Shown here piece after piece: positions 16,489 to 26,622 of a stretch of DNA of 64,000 nucleotides (positions within the stretch are counted from its first letter, which is position 1; each line of letters opens with the position of its first letter). The stretch lies in contig NZ_DAOKYX010000004.1 in NCBI RefSeq assembly GCF_035325945.1, positions 62,001 to 126,000 of the forward strand, in the 5' to 3' direction. The position numbers and the translations under genes were made by a program. A model generated the notes under the pieces. It made no database searches. It was not told where the DNA came from and was given only the letters and a program-made list of their open reading frames with translations. The stretch is from Parvibaculum sp035325945 (lineage in GTDB: Bacteria > Pseudomonadota > Alphaproteobacteria > Parvibaculales > Parvibaculaceae).

Positions 16489-17420
16489 ACCCCATCCCCC
16501 AATAGATCGCCGACATGCAGGCTTGCGAGAGCGGAAGCGCTCGCGCCTGTGTCGTTTTCTCCTTCATAGCCGAAATGCACGAGTTCTACCGCGCCCTCGC
16601 CCGTCGCAATGACGAGCGGCGAAAGCGAAATGACTTCGCCGGGCCGCCCTGAGCCCGCGGTCACGCGCGCCTTCCAGACCATGAGCCTGTGTCCGCCCGC
16701 CTCCGTGAAAGCACCAGGAAAGGGCGGCGCAACGGCGCGCACGAGATTGAAGATCTGCGCCGATGTCTGGCGCCAGTCGATGCGGCCATCCTCCGGCCGC
16801 CTGATACCGAAATAGCTCGCCCGCGAAACGTCCTGCACATGGCGTTCGGCGGTCCCGGCCTTCAGCCTGTCGATCTGGCGCAGTATGACGCTGACGGCTG
16901 CCGCCGGAATGCGCTGCGCAACCTCGCCGGCTGTTTCCTCCGGTCCTATCGGCACGCTTTCCTGATCGATGATGTCGCCCGCATCCGCGGCCTTGACCAT
17001 GACGTGAAGCGTGACGCCCGTTTCCTTCTCGCCATGAATGATCGCCCAGTTGAGCGGCGCCCGGCCGCGATATCGCGGCAGCAGCGAGCCATGCATGTTG
17101 TAGGCGCCGAGCCGCGCGAGCGACAGAACGCGCTCCGGTATCATCTTGCGATAGTAGAAGGAGAAGATGAGATCGGGCGCGAGATCGCGGATTGTGCGCT
17201 CGACATCCGCATCCTTCGGTTCGGCCGTATAGACCGGCACGCCGCGCTCGCGCGCGAGATGCGCGCAGGACTGGAACCAGAGCCGCTCGTCCGCAGCATC
17301 TTCATGCGTGAAGAGCGCGAGAATGTTCTCGCCGCGATCGAGCAGCGCCTTGAGACAGGCATGCCCCACCTCGCTATAGGCGAAGACGACGATCCCCTGC
17401 TTTGCCGGTCGGTCGGACAC
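16485..17420 (-). CDS. UDP-aminosugar formyltransferase (ArnA N-terminal domain homologue), 311 aa
   Basis: N10-formyl-THF-dependent formyltransferase. The catalytic Asn-His-Asp set is visible as YNMHGSLLPRYRGRAPLNW with HGEKETGVTLH and ADAGDI. A C-terminal OB-like domain follows (MVWKARV, PGEVIS). This is the formyltransferase half of ArnA as a free-standing protein. The dehydrogenase/decarboxylase half is a separate gene at 19729-20793. GTG start at 17420 lies 5 nt after the ArnC stop. The gene overlaps the ArnT gene by 4 bp. Confidence 0.9.
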   Translation of the reverse strand: MSDRPAKQGIVVFAYSEVGHACLKALLDRGENILALFTHEDAADERLWFQSCAHLARERGVPVYTAEPKDADVERTIRDLAPDLIFSFYYRKMIPERVLSLARLGAYNMHGSLLPRYRGRAPLNWAIIHGEKETGVTLHVMVKAADAGDIIDQESVPIGPEETAGEVAQRIPAAAVSVILRQIDRLKAGTAERHVQDVSRASYFGIRRPEDGRIDWRQTSAQIFNLVRAVAPPFPGAFTEAGGHRLMVWKARVTAGSGRPGEVISLSPLVIATGEGAVELVHFGYEGENDTGASASALASLHVGDLLGDGV

Positions 17421-17425
17421 TGCGG

Positions 17426-18403
17426 TCAGCGCTTCTCATGAATGGCGCGGATGCGGAAGCGCGCACGAGCCCTGATCTGCTGATAAATGCGGCCGACATA
17501 TTCGCCGACAATGCCGAGCCCCGTGATCACCACGCCGAGCAGGAAGAAGAGGATGGTGAAGAGCGTGAAGATGCCCTCCGCTTCCGGCCCGATGAAGAGA
17601 CGCCGCAGAAGCATGTAGATGACGAGGAGCAGGCTCGCGCCTGACACCAGCATTCCGACCATGGTGAAAAGCTGCAGCGGCACGAGGCTGAAGCCCGTCA
17701 TCAGGTCGAAATTGAGCCGGATGAGCTTGTAGAGATTGTAATTGGAAACGCCCGCATGCCGCGCCGCATGCTCCACTTCCACCTCGCTCGGCCGCTCGGC
17801 ATAGAATTGCGCCATCGCCGGAATGAAGGTCGATGTCTCCCCGCTCTCTACGATGATGCGGACGATGCTCCGCCTGTAGGCACGCAGCATGCAGCCCTGA
17901 TCGCGCATCTTGATGCCGGTGATGCGCTCGCGGACGAGATTGACGATGCGTGAGGGAAGCGTCCGGAAGACGCTGTCCTGCCTGTTCCGCCGGTAGGAGC
18001 CGACGACATCGTGACCTGCGTCGATCTCGGCGATGAGTTTCGGAATTTCCTCCGGCGGATTTTGCAGATCGGCGTCGAGCGTGACGATGATCTCGCCACG
18101 CGCCGTCTCGAACCCCGCCATGACGGCCATGTGCTGGCCGTAATTGCGATCGAACTCGACGACGCGAATGATGTCCGGCCGCTTCGCGACAAAGCCCTTC
18201 AGGATTTCAAGCGAATTGTCCTTGCTGCCATCGTCGGTGAAGACGACCTCGCAGGGGCGCCCGATCCTGTCGACCACAGCGCAAAGCCGCTCGAACAGCA
18301 GAGGCAGGTTCTGCGCCTCGTTATAGACCGGGATGACGATGCTGATCTCAGGCGCGCTTTGAAGCGTCTTCGCATCGGGTTCGGTGATCGTGGCGTCACT
18401 CAT
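17426..18403 (-). CDS. arnC: ArnC-like undecaprenyl-phosphate glycosyltransferase (GT2), 325 aa
   Basis: Transfers a (formyl-)aminoarabinose-type sugar from UDP to undecaprenyl phosphate at the inner membrane. It has the GT-A start ISIVIPVYNEAQNLPLL, DDGSKDNS, and the metal-binding DXD equivalent LDADLQNPPEEIP. QGCMLRAYRR is the DPMS/ArnC-type acceptor motif. Two C-terminal membrane helices follow (LQLFTMVGMLVSGASLLLV and IFTLFTILFFLLGVVI). ATG at 18403 is chosen because the longer frame upstream is shadow of the flippase gene; only a weak GGAT precedes it. Confidence 0.92.
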   Translation of the reverse strand: MSDATITEPDAKTLQSAPEISIVIPVYNEAQNLPLLFERLCAVVDRIGRPCEVVFTDDGSKDNSLEILKGFVAKRPDIIRVVEFDRNYGQHMAVMAGFETARGEIIVTLDADLQNPPEEIPKLIAEIDAGHDVVGSYRRNRQDSVFRTLPSRIVNLVRERITGIKMRDQGCMLRAYRRSIVRIIVESGETSTFIPAMAQFYAERPSEVEVEHAARHAGVSNYNLYKLIRLNFDLMTGFSLVPLQLFTMVGMLVSGASLLLVIYMLLRRLFIGPEAEGIFTLFTILFFLLGVVITGLGIVGEYVGRIYQQIRARARFRIRAIHEKR

Positions 18404-18426
18404 GTCGAAGATCCGCTGGCTCGGGT

Positions 18427-18795
18427 TCAGGTCCGTGAAATCAGATATACGCCGAAGATGATGACGATAATTCCGGCGATACGGACCGGCGTAAGCGCCT
18501 CTCCAAAAAAATAGAACGCCGCGACGGCGGTAACGATGTAGCCGACCGAGAGCATCGGATAGGCAAAGCTCACCTCGACGCGCGACAGGGCGAGGAGCCA
18601 CACCGCAACGCTGACGACATAGCAGGCAAGGCCGAGCACGACATAGCCATTGGTGCCGATCCGCCAGCTCATGGCGAAGAGCGTCGCCGGCGTGAAATCG
18701 AAATGTCCAATCTGCCGCATGCCCTGCTTGAGCGCGAGCTGCGCCACGGCATTGAGCAGGACGCCTGTGAAGATGAGTGGAAGATATCTCGTCAT
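18427..18795 (-). CDS. SMR/EamA-type small membrane protein, ArnE/ArnF-like flippase subunit, 122 aa
   Basis: Four transmembrane helices with the SMR hallmarks LLNAVAQLALKQGM in helix 1 and VEVSFAYPMLSVGYIVTA in helix 3, followed by FFGEALTPVRIAGI. Homologues in the Arn pathway (ArnE and ArnF) form the undecaprenyl-phosphate-aminoarabinose flippase. Only one such gene is present here, so a homodimer is likely, or the partner lies elsewhere. ATG overlaps the deformylase stop by 4 bp (ATGA). Confidence 0.88.
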   Translation of the reverse strand: MTRYLPLIFTGVLLNAVAQLALKQGMRQIGHFDFTPATLFAMSWRIGTNGYVVLGLACYVVSVAVWLLALSRVEVSFAYPMLSVGYIVTAVAAFYFFGEALTPVRIAGIIVIIFGVYLISRT

Positions 18796-19718
18796 GCGGC
18801 CCGCTCCTCGATGCGCGCGCCCTGCACGGCGAGTGTACCGGACCGGCCATCGACCTCGCCCTGATCCAGACTGGCGACAGGCACGGCGTCGCGCCGGGCG
18901 TTGAGCGCCGCCGCCTCGTCGGCGAGCGAGACGAAGGCGACGCCCCGCTCCTTCGCGCGATCGATGAACTGTCCGAACCAGTCGAGCATGCTCATGCCCT
19001 CGATTTCGGCATGGATCGTGAAGACGTCGAGCTTTCCAGGCTCCGGCCGCGCAAGCAGCATATCAGCAAGTTTCGCGAGCGGATATTCCGGCCTGCCCAT
19101 AAGTTCGTCGAGTGTGGGCAGCGTCGTCGGGATTTGCAGCGTCTTGAACCTTCGGGCGCCGACCGCCGGGAAGAAGGGCGCGCCGCCGCGCACATCGGTC
19201 GCGTAATCGAGCCCGGCCGCATCATAAGCGGCGAGGCTTGCCGCATTGGCCTGCCAGCCGGCGGCGCCCGCCGTCCTTGCGGGCATGCCGAAAACTTCCT
19301 CATAGGCCCGCCGCGCCTTGCCGAATTCCTCCAGCACGCGCACCTCGCTCAACGCGAAAAGTCTGTCCTGCCAGAAAACATGGTCCCAGCAATGGATGCC
19401 GGTTTCAAAGCCCGCCTCGGCGACGGAACGCATGACGGCCGCATTGCGCCTGGCGATGTCGGGCCCCGGCAGCAGCACGCCATTCATCAGCGTGCGCAGG
19501 CCATAGACCGAAACGACGCTCGTGCGGCTCACCTTCCTGAAAAAGCCCGGACGAAAAATCCGGCGTATCGCCCGGCCCGTATTGTCGGGGCCGAGCGAGA
19601 AAAGGAACGTGGCGGGCACGCCCTTCTTTTGCAGCAGGTCGCGAAGCGCCGGCACACCTTCCCGCGTGCCGCGATCGGTATCGACGTCGATCTTGATGGC
19701 GAGCCTCTGTGCGCTCAT
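18792..19718 (-). CDS. arnD: ArnD-like polysaccharide deacetylase (deformylase), 308 aa
   Basis: NodB-like metal-dependent deacetylase. LAIKIDVDTDRGTREG holds the metal-binding and catalytic aspartates and GIHCWDHVFWQD the histidines. WQANAASLAAYDAAGLDYATD is characteristic of ArnD, which removes the formyl group after transfer to undecaprenyl phosphate. ATG at 19718 is preceded by GGCGGA. The stop overlaps the flippase start. Its presence beside the formyltransferase and ArnC makes a complete formylation/deformylation cycle. Confidence 0.9.
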   Translation of the reverse strand: MSAQRLAIKIDVDTDRGTREGVPALRDLLQKKGVPATFLFSLGPDNTGRAIRRIFRPGFFRKVSRTSVVSVYGLRTLMNGVLLPGPDIARRNAAVMRSVAEAGFETGIHCWDHVFWQDRLFALSEVRVLEEFGKARRAYEEVFGMPARTAGAAGWQANAASLAAYDAAGLDYATDVRGGAPFFPAVGARRFKTLQIPTTLPTLDELMGRPEYPLAKLADMLLARPEPGKLDVFTIHAEIEGMSMLDWFGQFIDRAKERGVAFVSLADEAAALNARRDAVPVASLDQGEVDGRSGTLAVQGARIEERAA

Positions 19719-19728
19719 TCCGCCATGC

Positions 19729-20793
19729 TCACAGCAATTCGCTTTCGACCGCCCCTCTGTCGGCGCCGGAGCCGAACTGGTCGATATAGAATTCGACCGT
19801 CTGCTTGATGGCGCTTCTCACATCCGTCGTGGGCTGCCAGCCGAGATGCGTCTGCGCCGCCTTGATCGAGGGGACGCGCACCAGCATGTCCTGATAGCCC
19901 TGGCCGTAATACTCGCCCGAACTCGTCTTCACGAGCCGCACGCGGTCGCGCACATTCTCATAGCCCGGAAACTCGGAGACGACGGACAGCATCATCTCCG
20001 CAAGCTCGGCGATGGAAAGCTCCGCCTTCGGATTGCCGATATTGAAGATGCGCTGATCGGCGATGCCGTTCTCGTTCTCGAGAATCTTCATCAGCGCGCC
20101 CATCGCATCGTCGATATAGAGGAAGCAGCGCTTCTGCGCGCCGCCATCGACGAGCTGAATATCCTTGCCGCGCAGAATATTGCCGAGAAACTGCGTCAGA
20201 ACGCGCGACGAGCCTTCATTCGCCGCCTGGATGTTGTCGAGCTTCGGCCCGATCCAGTTGAACGGGCGGAAGAGCGTGTAGCGCAGCAGGCCCTTGAGCC
20301 CATATGCGTGGATCACGCGATCGAGAAGCTGCTTCGAGCAGGAATAGATCCAGCGCTGCTTGCTGATCGGACCAAGCACGAGATTGCTCGTTTCCTCGTC
20401 GAATTCCTTGTCCGGCGACATGCCGTAGACTTCCGAAGTCGAGGGAAAGACCACGCGCTTCTTGTAGCGCACGCAATAGCGCACGATGGCGAGGTTCGCC
20501 TCGAAGTCGAGCTCGAACACCCGCAACGGATCGGAGACATAGATGGCCGGCGTCGCGATGGCGACGAGCGGCAGCACCACGTCGCATTTGCGGACGTGAT
20601 ACTCGATCCACTCCTTGTTGATCGTGATGTCGCCTTCGACGAAGTGGAAACGCGGGTGGCCAAGACAGCCGTCCAGCTTGTCCTGCTGGAGGTCCATTCC
20701 ATAGACCTCCCAGTCGCGAGTCTTGAGAATGGTTTCGCTGAGATGGCTGCCGATGAAGCCATTGACACCGAGTATCAGAACCTTGAGGCCCAT
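19729..20793 (-). CDS. UDP-glucuronate 4-dehydrogenase/decarboxylase (ArnA C-terminal domain homologue), 354 aa
   Basis: Extended short-chain dehydrogenase that oxidises and decarboxylates UDP-glucuronate to the 4-keto-pentose. It has the NAD motif GVNGFIGSHL at residues 9-18, PSTSEVYGM with the Ser/Glu pair that distinguishes ArnA-type decarboxylases, the YxxxK pair in YSCSKQLLDR, and RPFNWIGPKLD. It is the first gene of the leftward Arn-like operon; 11 bp separate it from arnD. In enterobacteria this domain is fused to the formyltransferase, here it is free. Confidence 0.92.
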   Translation of the reverse strand: MGLKVLILGVNGFIGSHLSETILKTRDWEVYGMDLQQDKLDGCLGHPRFHFVEGDITINKEWIEYHVRKCDVVLPLVAIATPAIYVSDPLRVFELDFEANLAIVRYCVRYKKRVVFPSTSEVYGMSPDKEFDEETSNLVLGPISKQRWIYSCSKQLLDRVIHAYGLKGLLRYTLFRPFNWIGPKLDNIQAANEGSSRVLTQFLGNILRGKDIQLVDGGAQKRCFLYIDDAMGALMKILENENGIADQRIFNIGNPKAELSIAELAEMMLSVVSEFPGYENVRDRVRLVKTSSGEYYGQGYQDMLVRVPSIKAAQTHLGWQPTTDVRSAIKQTVEFYIDQFGSGADRGAVESELL

Positions 20794-21005
20794 GCGTCCC
20801 TCTTGCTGGCGCGGGGCCGGCGCTAAACACGACTTCTCGCGGGTTCAGCCTCGCGTCCCCCGAAACCGCCCATATTCCGGGCACTCCGGGCGGAACCCGC
20901 CCTGCTTGTTCGCGCGTAGTGAACCTTTTATTGCCCGCTGCCGCAAGGGATTTTGATCCTATTTCCGGCGGCGGAAGGTTACTTTCGCGCTTTCCGAGCG
21001 GCGAA

Positions 21006-21974
21006 TCAGAGCCAGCCTCGACGCTTGAAATAGTAATAGGGAAGCACGGCCGAAAGCACCATCAATCCCAGCGCGAAGGGATAGCCCAGCGCCCAGCTCA
21101 GTTCGGGCATGCTCTGGAAATTCATGCCATAGATGCTGGCGATGACCGTCGGCGGCAGAAAGACGACGGCGGCGACCGAGAAAATCTTGATGATGCCGTT
21201 CTGTTCACTGTTGATCAGGCCGAGCGTGGCATCGAGCATGAAGTTGATGTTGTTCGCCAGAAAGCTCGCGTGATCGCTGAGGGCCATGACGTCCCGCGAG
21301 ATCGTCTTGAAGCCGCGCTCGAAGGCTTTCGGCAGCTTGGTTTCGGCCGGCCTACCGATGAAGCTCAGGAGCCGCGCGATGCTGACGAGGCTTTCCCGCG
21401 CCTGCGTGGTGAGCGCCTGCGTTCTCCCGATGCGTCTCAGAACCTCGTCGAAATCGAGTTTGGGCGCGCCCTCCTCGCGGACGAAAATTTCATTGGAAAG
21501 TATGTCGATCTCGCCCTGCACGCGCTCCAGAATATCGGCGACGCGATCGACGATGGCATCGAGCAGCCCGGCAAGCACTTCCTCGCCCGTATTGAAATTC
21601 GCCGCATGGCGCCGCGCCTTGGCCGCGAAAACGCGGAACGGCAGCGGCTCCGCATAACGAAGCGTGAGAAGACGGTGCCCCACCAGAACGAAGGTCACGG
21701 GAGAACGGCCGGGCTTGGCCGTATCCGCGCCCGTCATGACGGTCGCCGTCATGTAAAGCGCGTTCCGCTCCTGATAGAGGCGGCTCGAAACCTCGATCTC
21801 CTGCATTTCCTCTTCGGAGGGAACATCGAGGCCGAGCACTTCATCGACGAAGCGCTCTTCTTCCGGCGTCGGTTCGAGAAGATCTATCCAGACGACGTCT
21901 TCGGGGATCACGCCGGACGGTTCTACAGCATGCGAGCTGAGGATGCCGTTCGTTCTGACATAGGCTGTGATCAT
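21006..21974 (-). CDS. corA: CorA-family divalent cation transporter, 322 aa
   Basis: The large cytoplasmic helical domain is followed by two C-terminal membrane helices. The hallmark YGMNF sits at the end of the first helix (PTVIASIYGMNF), and the protein ends in a basic tail, YYYFKRRGWL. It imports Mg2+ (or exports Co2+/Zn2+ in some members). ATG at 21974 (MITAYVRTNG) is preferred to a TTG 24 nt upstream; the Shine-Dalgarno (CGGGG) is weak. Divergent from rhlE, same strand as the Arn operon, with a 212-bp gap between them. Confidence 0.93.
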   Translation of the reverse strand: MITAYVRTNGILSSHAVEPSGVIPEDVVWIDLLEPTPEEERFVDEVLGLDVPSEEEMQEIEVSSRLYQERNALYMTATVMTGADTAKPGRSPVTFVLVGHRLLTLRYAEPLPFRVFAAKARRHAANFNTGEEVLAGLLDAIVDRVADILERVQGEIDILSNEIFVREEGAPKLDFDEVLRRIGRTQALTTQARESLVSIARLLSFIGRPAETKLPKAFERGFKTISRDVMALSDHASFLANNINFMLDATLGLINSEQNGIIKIFSVAAVVFLPPTVIASIYGMNFQSMPELSWALGYPFALGLMVLSAVLPYYYFKRRGWL

Positions 21975-22085
21975 CGTTGCCCCGGAGCGCGCCTTCAATT
22001 CGGGCGATCATGCCCCCATTGGGGCCGAACGACAATCGCTTATGACTATGGATTGCATGATGAATTCGCAGTCACTCTTCGCTGC

Positions 22086-22114
22086 TTGACATCGGCCGGA
22101 CAAAGGCGCATCTA
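22086..22114 (+). promoter_or_regulatory. Candidate sigma-70 promoter and long leader of rhlE
   Basis: A perfect -35 TTGACA (22086-22091), 17-bp spacer and a weak -10 CATCTA (22109-22114) lie in the 322-bp corA/rhlE divergent region. Initiation here would give a leader of about 175 nt. The leader contains a 6-bp stem ACGCGG-AAAAC-CCGCGT at 22223-22239 and no clear Shine-Dalgarno before the ATG. Nothing else was seen in 21975-22296. Confidence 0.45.
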
Positions 22115-22296
22115 GCGCGAGATTGTTTTGGCGAGCGCGCTTTGCGCCGTCCCCCATGGGCCACGCGCCCGGACTGCGCCTAATCCCGAAACAGTCAGAT
22201 CCCCCCGATCCAAGCGCGTTGGACGCGGAAAACCCGCGTTGAAGTTCCGGCCCTTCGAGCCGGCTTGTTGCGCTTGTCAGAAAGTATATTTATCGA

Positions 22297-23664
<1,368 letters not shown>

Positions 23665-23680
23665 AATCGGAAGTGACAAG

Positions 23681-23708
23681 ACGGCCGGGCATAACACCCG
23701 GCCGTTTT
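23681..23708 (+). terminator. Intrinsic terminator after rhlE
   Basis: A perfect 9-bp stem ACGGCCGGG/CCCGGCCGT with loop CATAACA, then TTTT. It is located 17 bp after the stop and before the convergent gene ending at 23719, so it may serve both strands. Confidence 0.93.
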
Positions 23709-23718
23709 CTTTCCGGGT

Positions 23719-24666
23719 CTATTGAAGCGCCGGCTGCGCGGCCCGCCTTTTTCCCAGCATGGGATCGATGCCAAGCACGCGCTGCACATCGGCCTCGAGC
23801 GCCGCACGGCCAAGACCCCGCACGCGGCCGAAGCTTTCCTCGAGCAGCTTTTCGTCGGCCGCCCCGGTGAAGTAGAGCAAGCCCGACGGATCGCTCATGC
23901 GCGGGTCCATGGCCGCGAGCCGGGCGAGGATTTCCACATAGGGCTCGGTCCTTCCCGGCGTTTCGCCGCCCAGCACGAACTCGCGGGCGGGCTCGAACCC
24001 TTTTTCGATATTCATCGGGAACATGAACGCATTCGCGCTGTCGAGCCGGATCACACCGCGCCTGGAGAATGTGATGATGGGAAAAAATGGCGCGAGGTTC
24101 GGGAAGTGGCGATTGGGAATCATATGGCTCTCCCAATAGCCGCGCCCTACTTTCTCGAACTCGAAAAAATTCTCCACGCTGCGGAAATTCGCCTCCGCCA
24201 TCGGCAGAAGCTCGATCTTGTCCTTCTTCGGATTGACCGTGTCATTCGCCACATCGAGATAGTAGCTGCCGACCTGAATGGCATTCTGAAAATAGGTGTC
24301 CCGAAGCGTACCCCACACGCGCTTGACGACGCCCCCGCAACGGGCGAATTCCTGGATCGCCACGAGCCCCGTCATGTGAGCGGGCGCAGGCGCGCGCCCC
24401 ATGAGGTGCAGCATCCGCCGCGTGATCTCGAGGCAATAGCTCACCGGATAGGCCGCCCGCGGGCCGATGCCCTCATCGTCCGGCTTTGCGGCCGCGATCC
24501 GTCCAAGCATGAACCGATCGGTTTCCGCACGGAGCGCCAGCATGTCGCGCAGGATCGCATCCCTGTTTGGCGCGATCAGCCGGTCGACCAGAGCCTGCTG
24601 GGTCTCATCGACCGGTGAAATCAGCTCGGCCCTGTAGCCTGCCATCAACTCGTCGAGAGTACGCAT
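23719..24666 (-). CDS. Protein of unknown function, 315 aa
   Basis: I do not recognise the family. It has no signal peptide, membrane helix or nucleotide motif. Notable stretches are AYPVSYCLEITRRMLHLMG, EFARCGGVVKRVWGTL, QVGSYYLDVANDTVNP and FPIITFSRRGVIRLDS. The aromatic and Cys/His-containing central part could form an enzyme active site, but that is speculation. ATG at 24666 (MRTLDELMAG) is the first start. The frame is intact and codon use matches neighbouring housekeeping genes, so it is probably native. It lies between rhlE (convergent) and greB (same strand, 71 bp away). Confidence 0.75.
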   Translation of the reverse strand: MRTLDELMAGYRAELISPVDETQQALVDRLIAPNRDAILRDMLALRAETDRFMLGRIAAAKPDDEGIGPRAAYPVSYCLEITRRMLHLMGRAPAPAHMTGLVAIQEFARCGGVVKRVWGTLRDTYFQNAIQVGSYYLDVANDTVNPKKDKIELLPMAEANFRSVENFFEFEKVGRGYWESHMIPNRHFPNLAPFFPIITFSRRGVIRLDSANAFMFPMNIEKGFEPAREFVLGGETPGRTEPYVEILARLAAMDPRMSDPSGLLYFTGAADEKLLEESFGRVRGLGRAALEADVQRVLGIDPMLGKRRAAQPALQ

Positions 24667-24737
24667 CCGCTATGCCCTTCGCTTGGCGAATCTTCCGTGT
24701 CCGCGAAGGGGAAACTAGCATGCCGGCGTGAAAGAGA

Positions 24738-25298
24738 TCACCGCCCGCTATAGCTGATCTTCACCACTTCGATCGTTTCGGGCCCGGCGGGTGTGCGAAG
24801 CTCGACCGTGTCGCCTTCCTCCGCCTTCAGCAGCGCCCGGGCGATGGGCGAGATCCAGCTCACCTCGCCCTCTTCGAGCCGCGCCTCATCGACGCCGACG
24901 ATGCGGACCGTCCGCTCGTCGCCCGCCGCCGTGGCATAGGTGACGGTTGCGCCGAAATAGACCCGCTCCCGGTTCTTTTGCAGCGCCGGATCGACGACCT
25001 CGGCGATCTCGATCCGCTTGGCGAGAAAGCGCATCCGCCGGTCGATCTCGCGAAGCCGCTTCTTTCCGTAGATGTAGTCGCCATTCTCCGAGCGATCGCC
25101 GTTCCCCGCCGCCCAGGCGACCGTCTCCACCACCTTGGGCCGTTCGACGCGCTGCAGGTGCCGCAGCTCCGCGTGGAGCCTTTCGAGCCCTTCGGGCGTG
25201 ATGTAATTCTTGAAGCCGGCCGGCAGCGTATCGGCTGCATCGTGGCCGTCATCGTCTTCCGTATCGGTTTCTTTCGTGAAGGCCTTACTCATACTCAT
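24738..25298 (-). CDS. greB: GreA/GreB-family transcript cleavage factor, 186 aa
   Basis: Rescues backtracked RNA polymerase by stimulating RNA cleavage. ITPEGLERLHAELRHL starts the coiled-coil, and the catalytic acidic tip is GDRSENGDYIYGKK with Asp and Glu. The C-terminal FKBP-like domain has VSWISPIARALLKAEEGD. YIYGKKRLREIDRR is the GreB-type form. It has an acidic N-terminal extension of about 27 residues compared with typical 158-aa proteins. ATG at 25298 or 25292 are both possible (MSMSK/MSK). Confidence 0.9.
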   Translation of the reverse strand: MSMSKAFTKETDTEDDDGHDAADTLPAGFKNYITPEGLERLHAELRHLQRVERPKVVETVAWAAGNGDRSENGDYIYGKKRLREIDRRMRFLAKRIEIAEVVDPALQKNRERVYFGATVTYATAAGDERTVRIVGVDEARLEEGEVSWISPIARALLKAEEGDTVELRTPAGPETIEVVKISYSGR

Positions 25299-25635
25299 CT
25301 CATTTGCGCGGCTGGCTTCCAGCACCCCGCCAGTCAGCGAACAGCATAGCCGGGTTGCGGTCAGATTGATCTAGTCGCCCTTTCTGGAAAGGCAACCCGG
25401 TGAGAAAACATCTCCCACTGGCCTAGGTGCCCATCTTGTCCGGCGCGCCTTATGCCGCCGAACCCGCGCATGAGTTGCACCGCGAAACTCATCCGGGCAT
25501 GCGGGGAAGAAGGACGTTTTTGACTTGAGGCGACAGCCGGTCACCAATCGGAGTACTCACCCTCAATTATCGACTCCCTGCGTCCATGCGATCAGTATGA
25601 TGACGATGAAGAGCGGACGGTCCGGAAAGATCTCG
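25299..25635. other. Intergenic region between greB and the DUF1036 gene
   Basis: 337 bp of divergent non-coding sequence. It holds a 7-bp inverted repeat ATGAGTT-N9-AACTCAT at 25470-25492, of unknown role. GGAAAG lies just before the start at 25636. Plus-strand reading is open from 25525, but that part has no coding character and ends in a signal peptide at the proposed start. No convincing promoter was found. Confidence 0.5.
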
Positions 25636-26622
25636 ATGATCGCATCCAGGTTCAGGCTCAAGAGGTTTCTCGCCCTGCTGCTTGCAGGGGTTCTCTCCGC
25701 TTCTTTGATCGAGCCTGCGGAAGCCTGGGATTCCACTACGGATTCGCTTCTGGTCTGCAACACGAACAAGAATCATGACGTTGTTGTTGCCGTTGCAACA
25801 CAGGCCATTCCCTGGGGCATCGCGGCACTCATGGCAACCGGATGGCGCCGTCAGGGCTGGTGGAATATTCCGGCCGGCAAGTGCGAGTACACCGTGCATC
25901 TGCAGGACGTGAAGTATTACGAAATCTGGCTCCATGTCGAGGTGACTGGCGGCGACCAGATAGAGTGGCCCACAAGAAAAGAGAAGTTCTGCGTGCACCC
26001 TGCAAATGCTTTCGAGGCATATGTGTGGTCGAAAGAGGAACTGCAGAAATGCGGCAACGGTGAGCGCCTCGAAACATTCTCGTATATGACGAACATCGAC
26101 AATCTGGAGGACCAGTTTTCGATCTACAGGATGTCCAACATCACTGTCGACCTGGATTTCACTTACCAGAAATCCACGCATTCCCCTGCACAGCCAGAAA
26201 CAGCCCTGAAGGATGGAGAAGCTTCGCCGCGCCATCGCGGCACCGGAAAACTGGTGGGAGCAAAAACGTGGCCGTCAAACACTGTTTCCATGACGCTGAA
26301 GCTCTGGAAACTGACTTCGCCGGCTGCAGATGACGCCGTCATCGAGCGATATACGTCAAGGCTTGACCAACCATCCGACTACGAGATCCTCACATGCACA
26401 TATGACAGCGAAGTCGTGAACGGGCAGCTCCGACGAATGGAGCTTAGTTTCTGGCACAATAGTGTGCACCCGGACTATCTGGAGCTGATACGCCAACTTT
26501 CCACGAGAGAAAGCCTGGCACGCATCTATGGCATACGAGCTGTCAGCGCCTGCCCCGCATCGCTGGACGAAGCAACTGGATTGATAGAACAGAATGCAAG
26601 GGAAGCCGCCAATTTAAGGTGA
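25636..26622 (+). CDS. Exported DUF1036 domain protein, 328 aa
   Basis: The signal peptide runs FRLKRFLALLLAGVLSA to a likely cleavage after AEA (before W31). LLVCNTNKNHDVVVAVA, TGWRRQGWWNIPAGKCEYTV and later Cys residues follow, the DUF1036 pattern of a small secreted or envelope domain with disulfides. Beyond about residue 120 the sequence is not recognised and has few GC-ending codons. ATG at 25636 has GGAAAG 6 nt upstream and starts the signal peptide. It overlaps the next exported-protein gene by 4 bp (GTGA), so the two products probably work together. Composition looks less GC-rich than the neighbours. Confidence 0.82.
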   Translation: MIASRFRLKRFLALLLAGVLSASLIEPAEAWDSTTDSLLVCNTNKNHDVVVAVATQAIPWGIAALMATGWRRQGWWNIPAGKCEYTVHLQDVKYYEIWLHVEVTGGDQIEWPTRKEKFCVHPANAFEAYVWSKEELQKCGNGERLETFSYMTNIDNLEDQFSIYRMSNITVDLDFTYQKSTHSPAQPETALKDGEASPRHRGTGKLVGAKTWPSNTVSMTLKLWKLTSPAADDAVIERYTSRLDQPSDYEILTCTYDSEVVNGQLRRMELSFWHNSVHPDYLELIRQLSTRESLARIYGIRAVSACPASLDEATGLIEQNAREAANLR

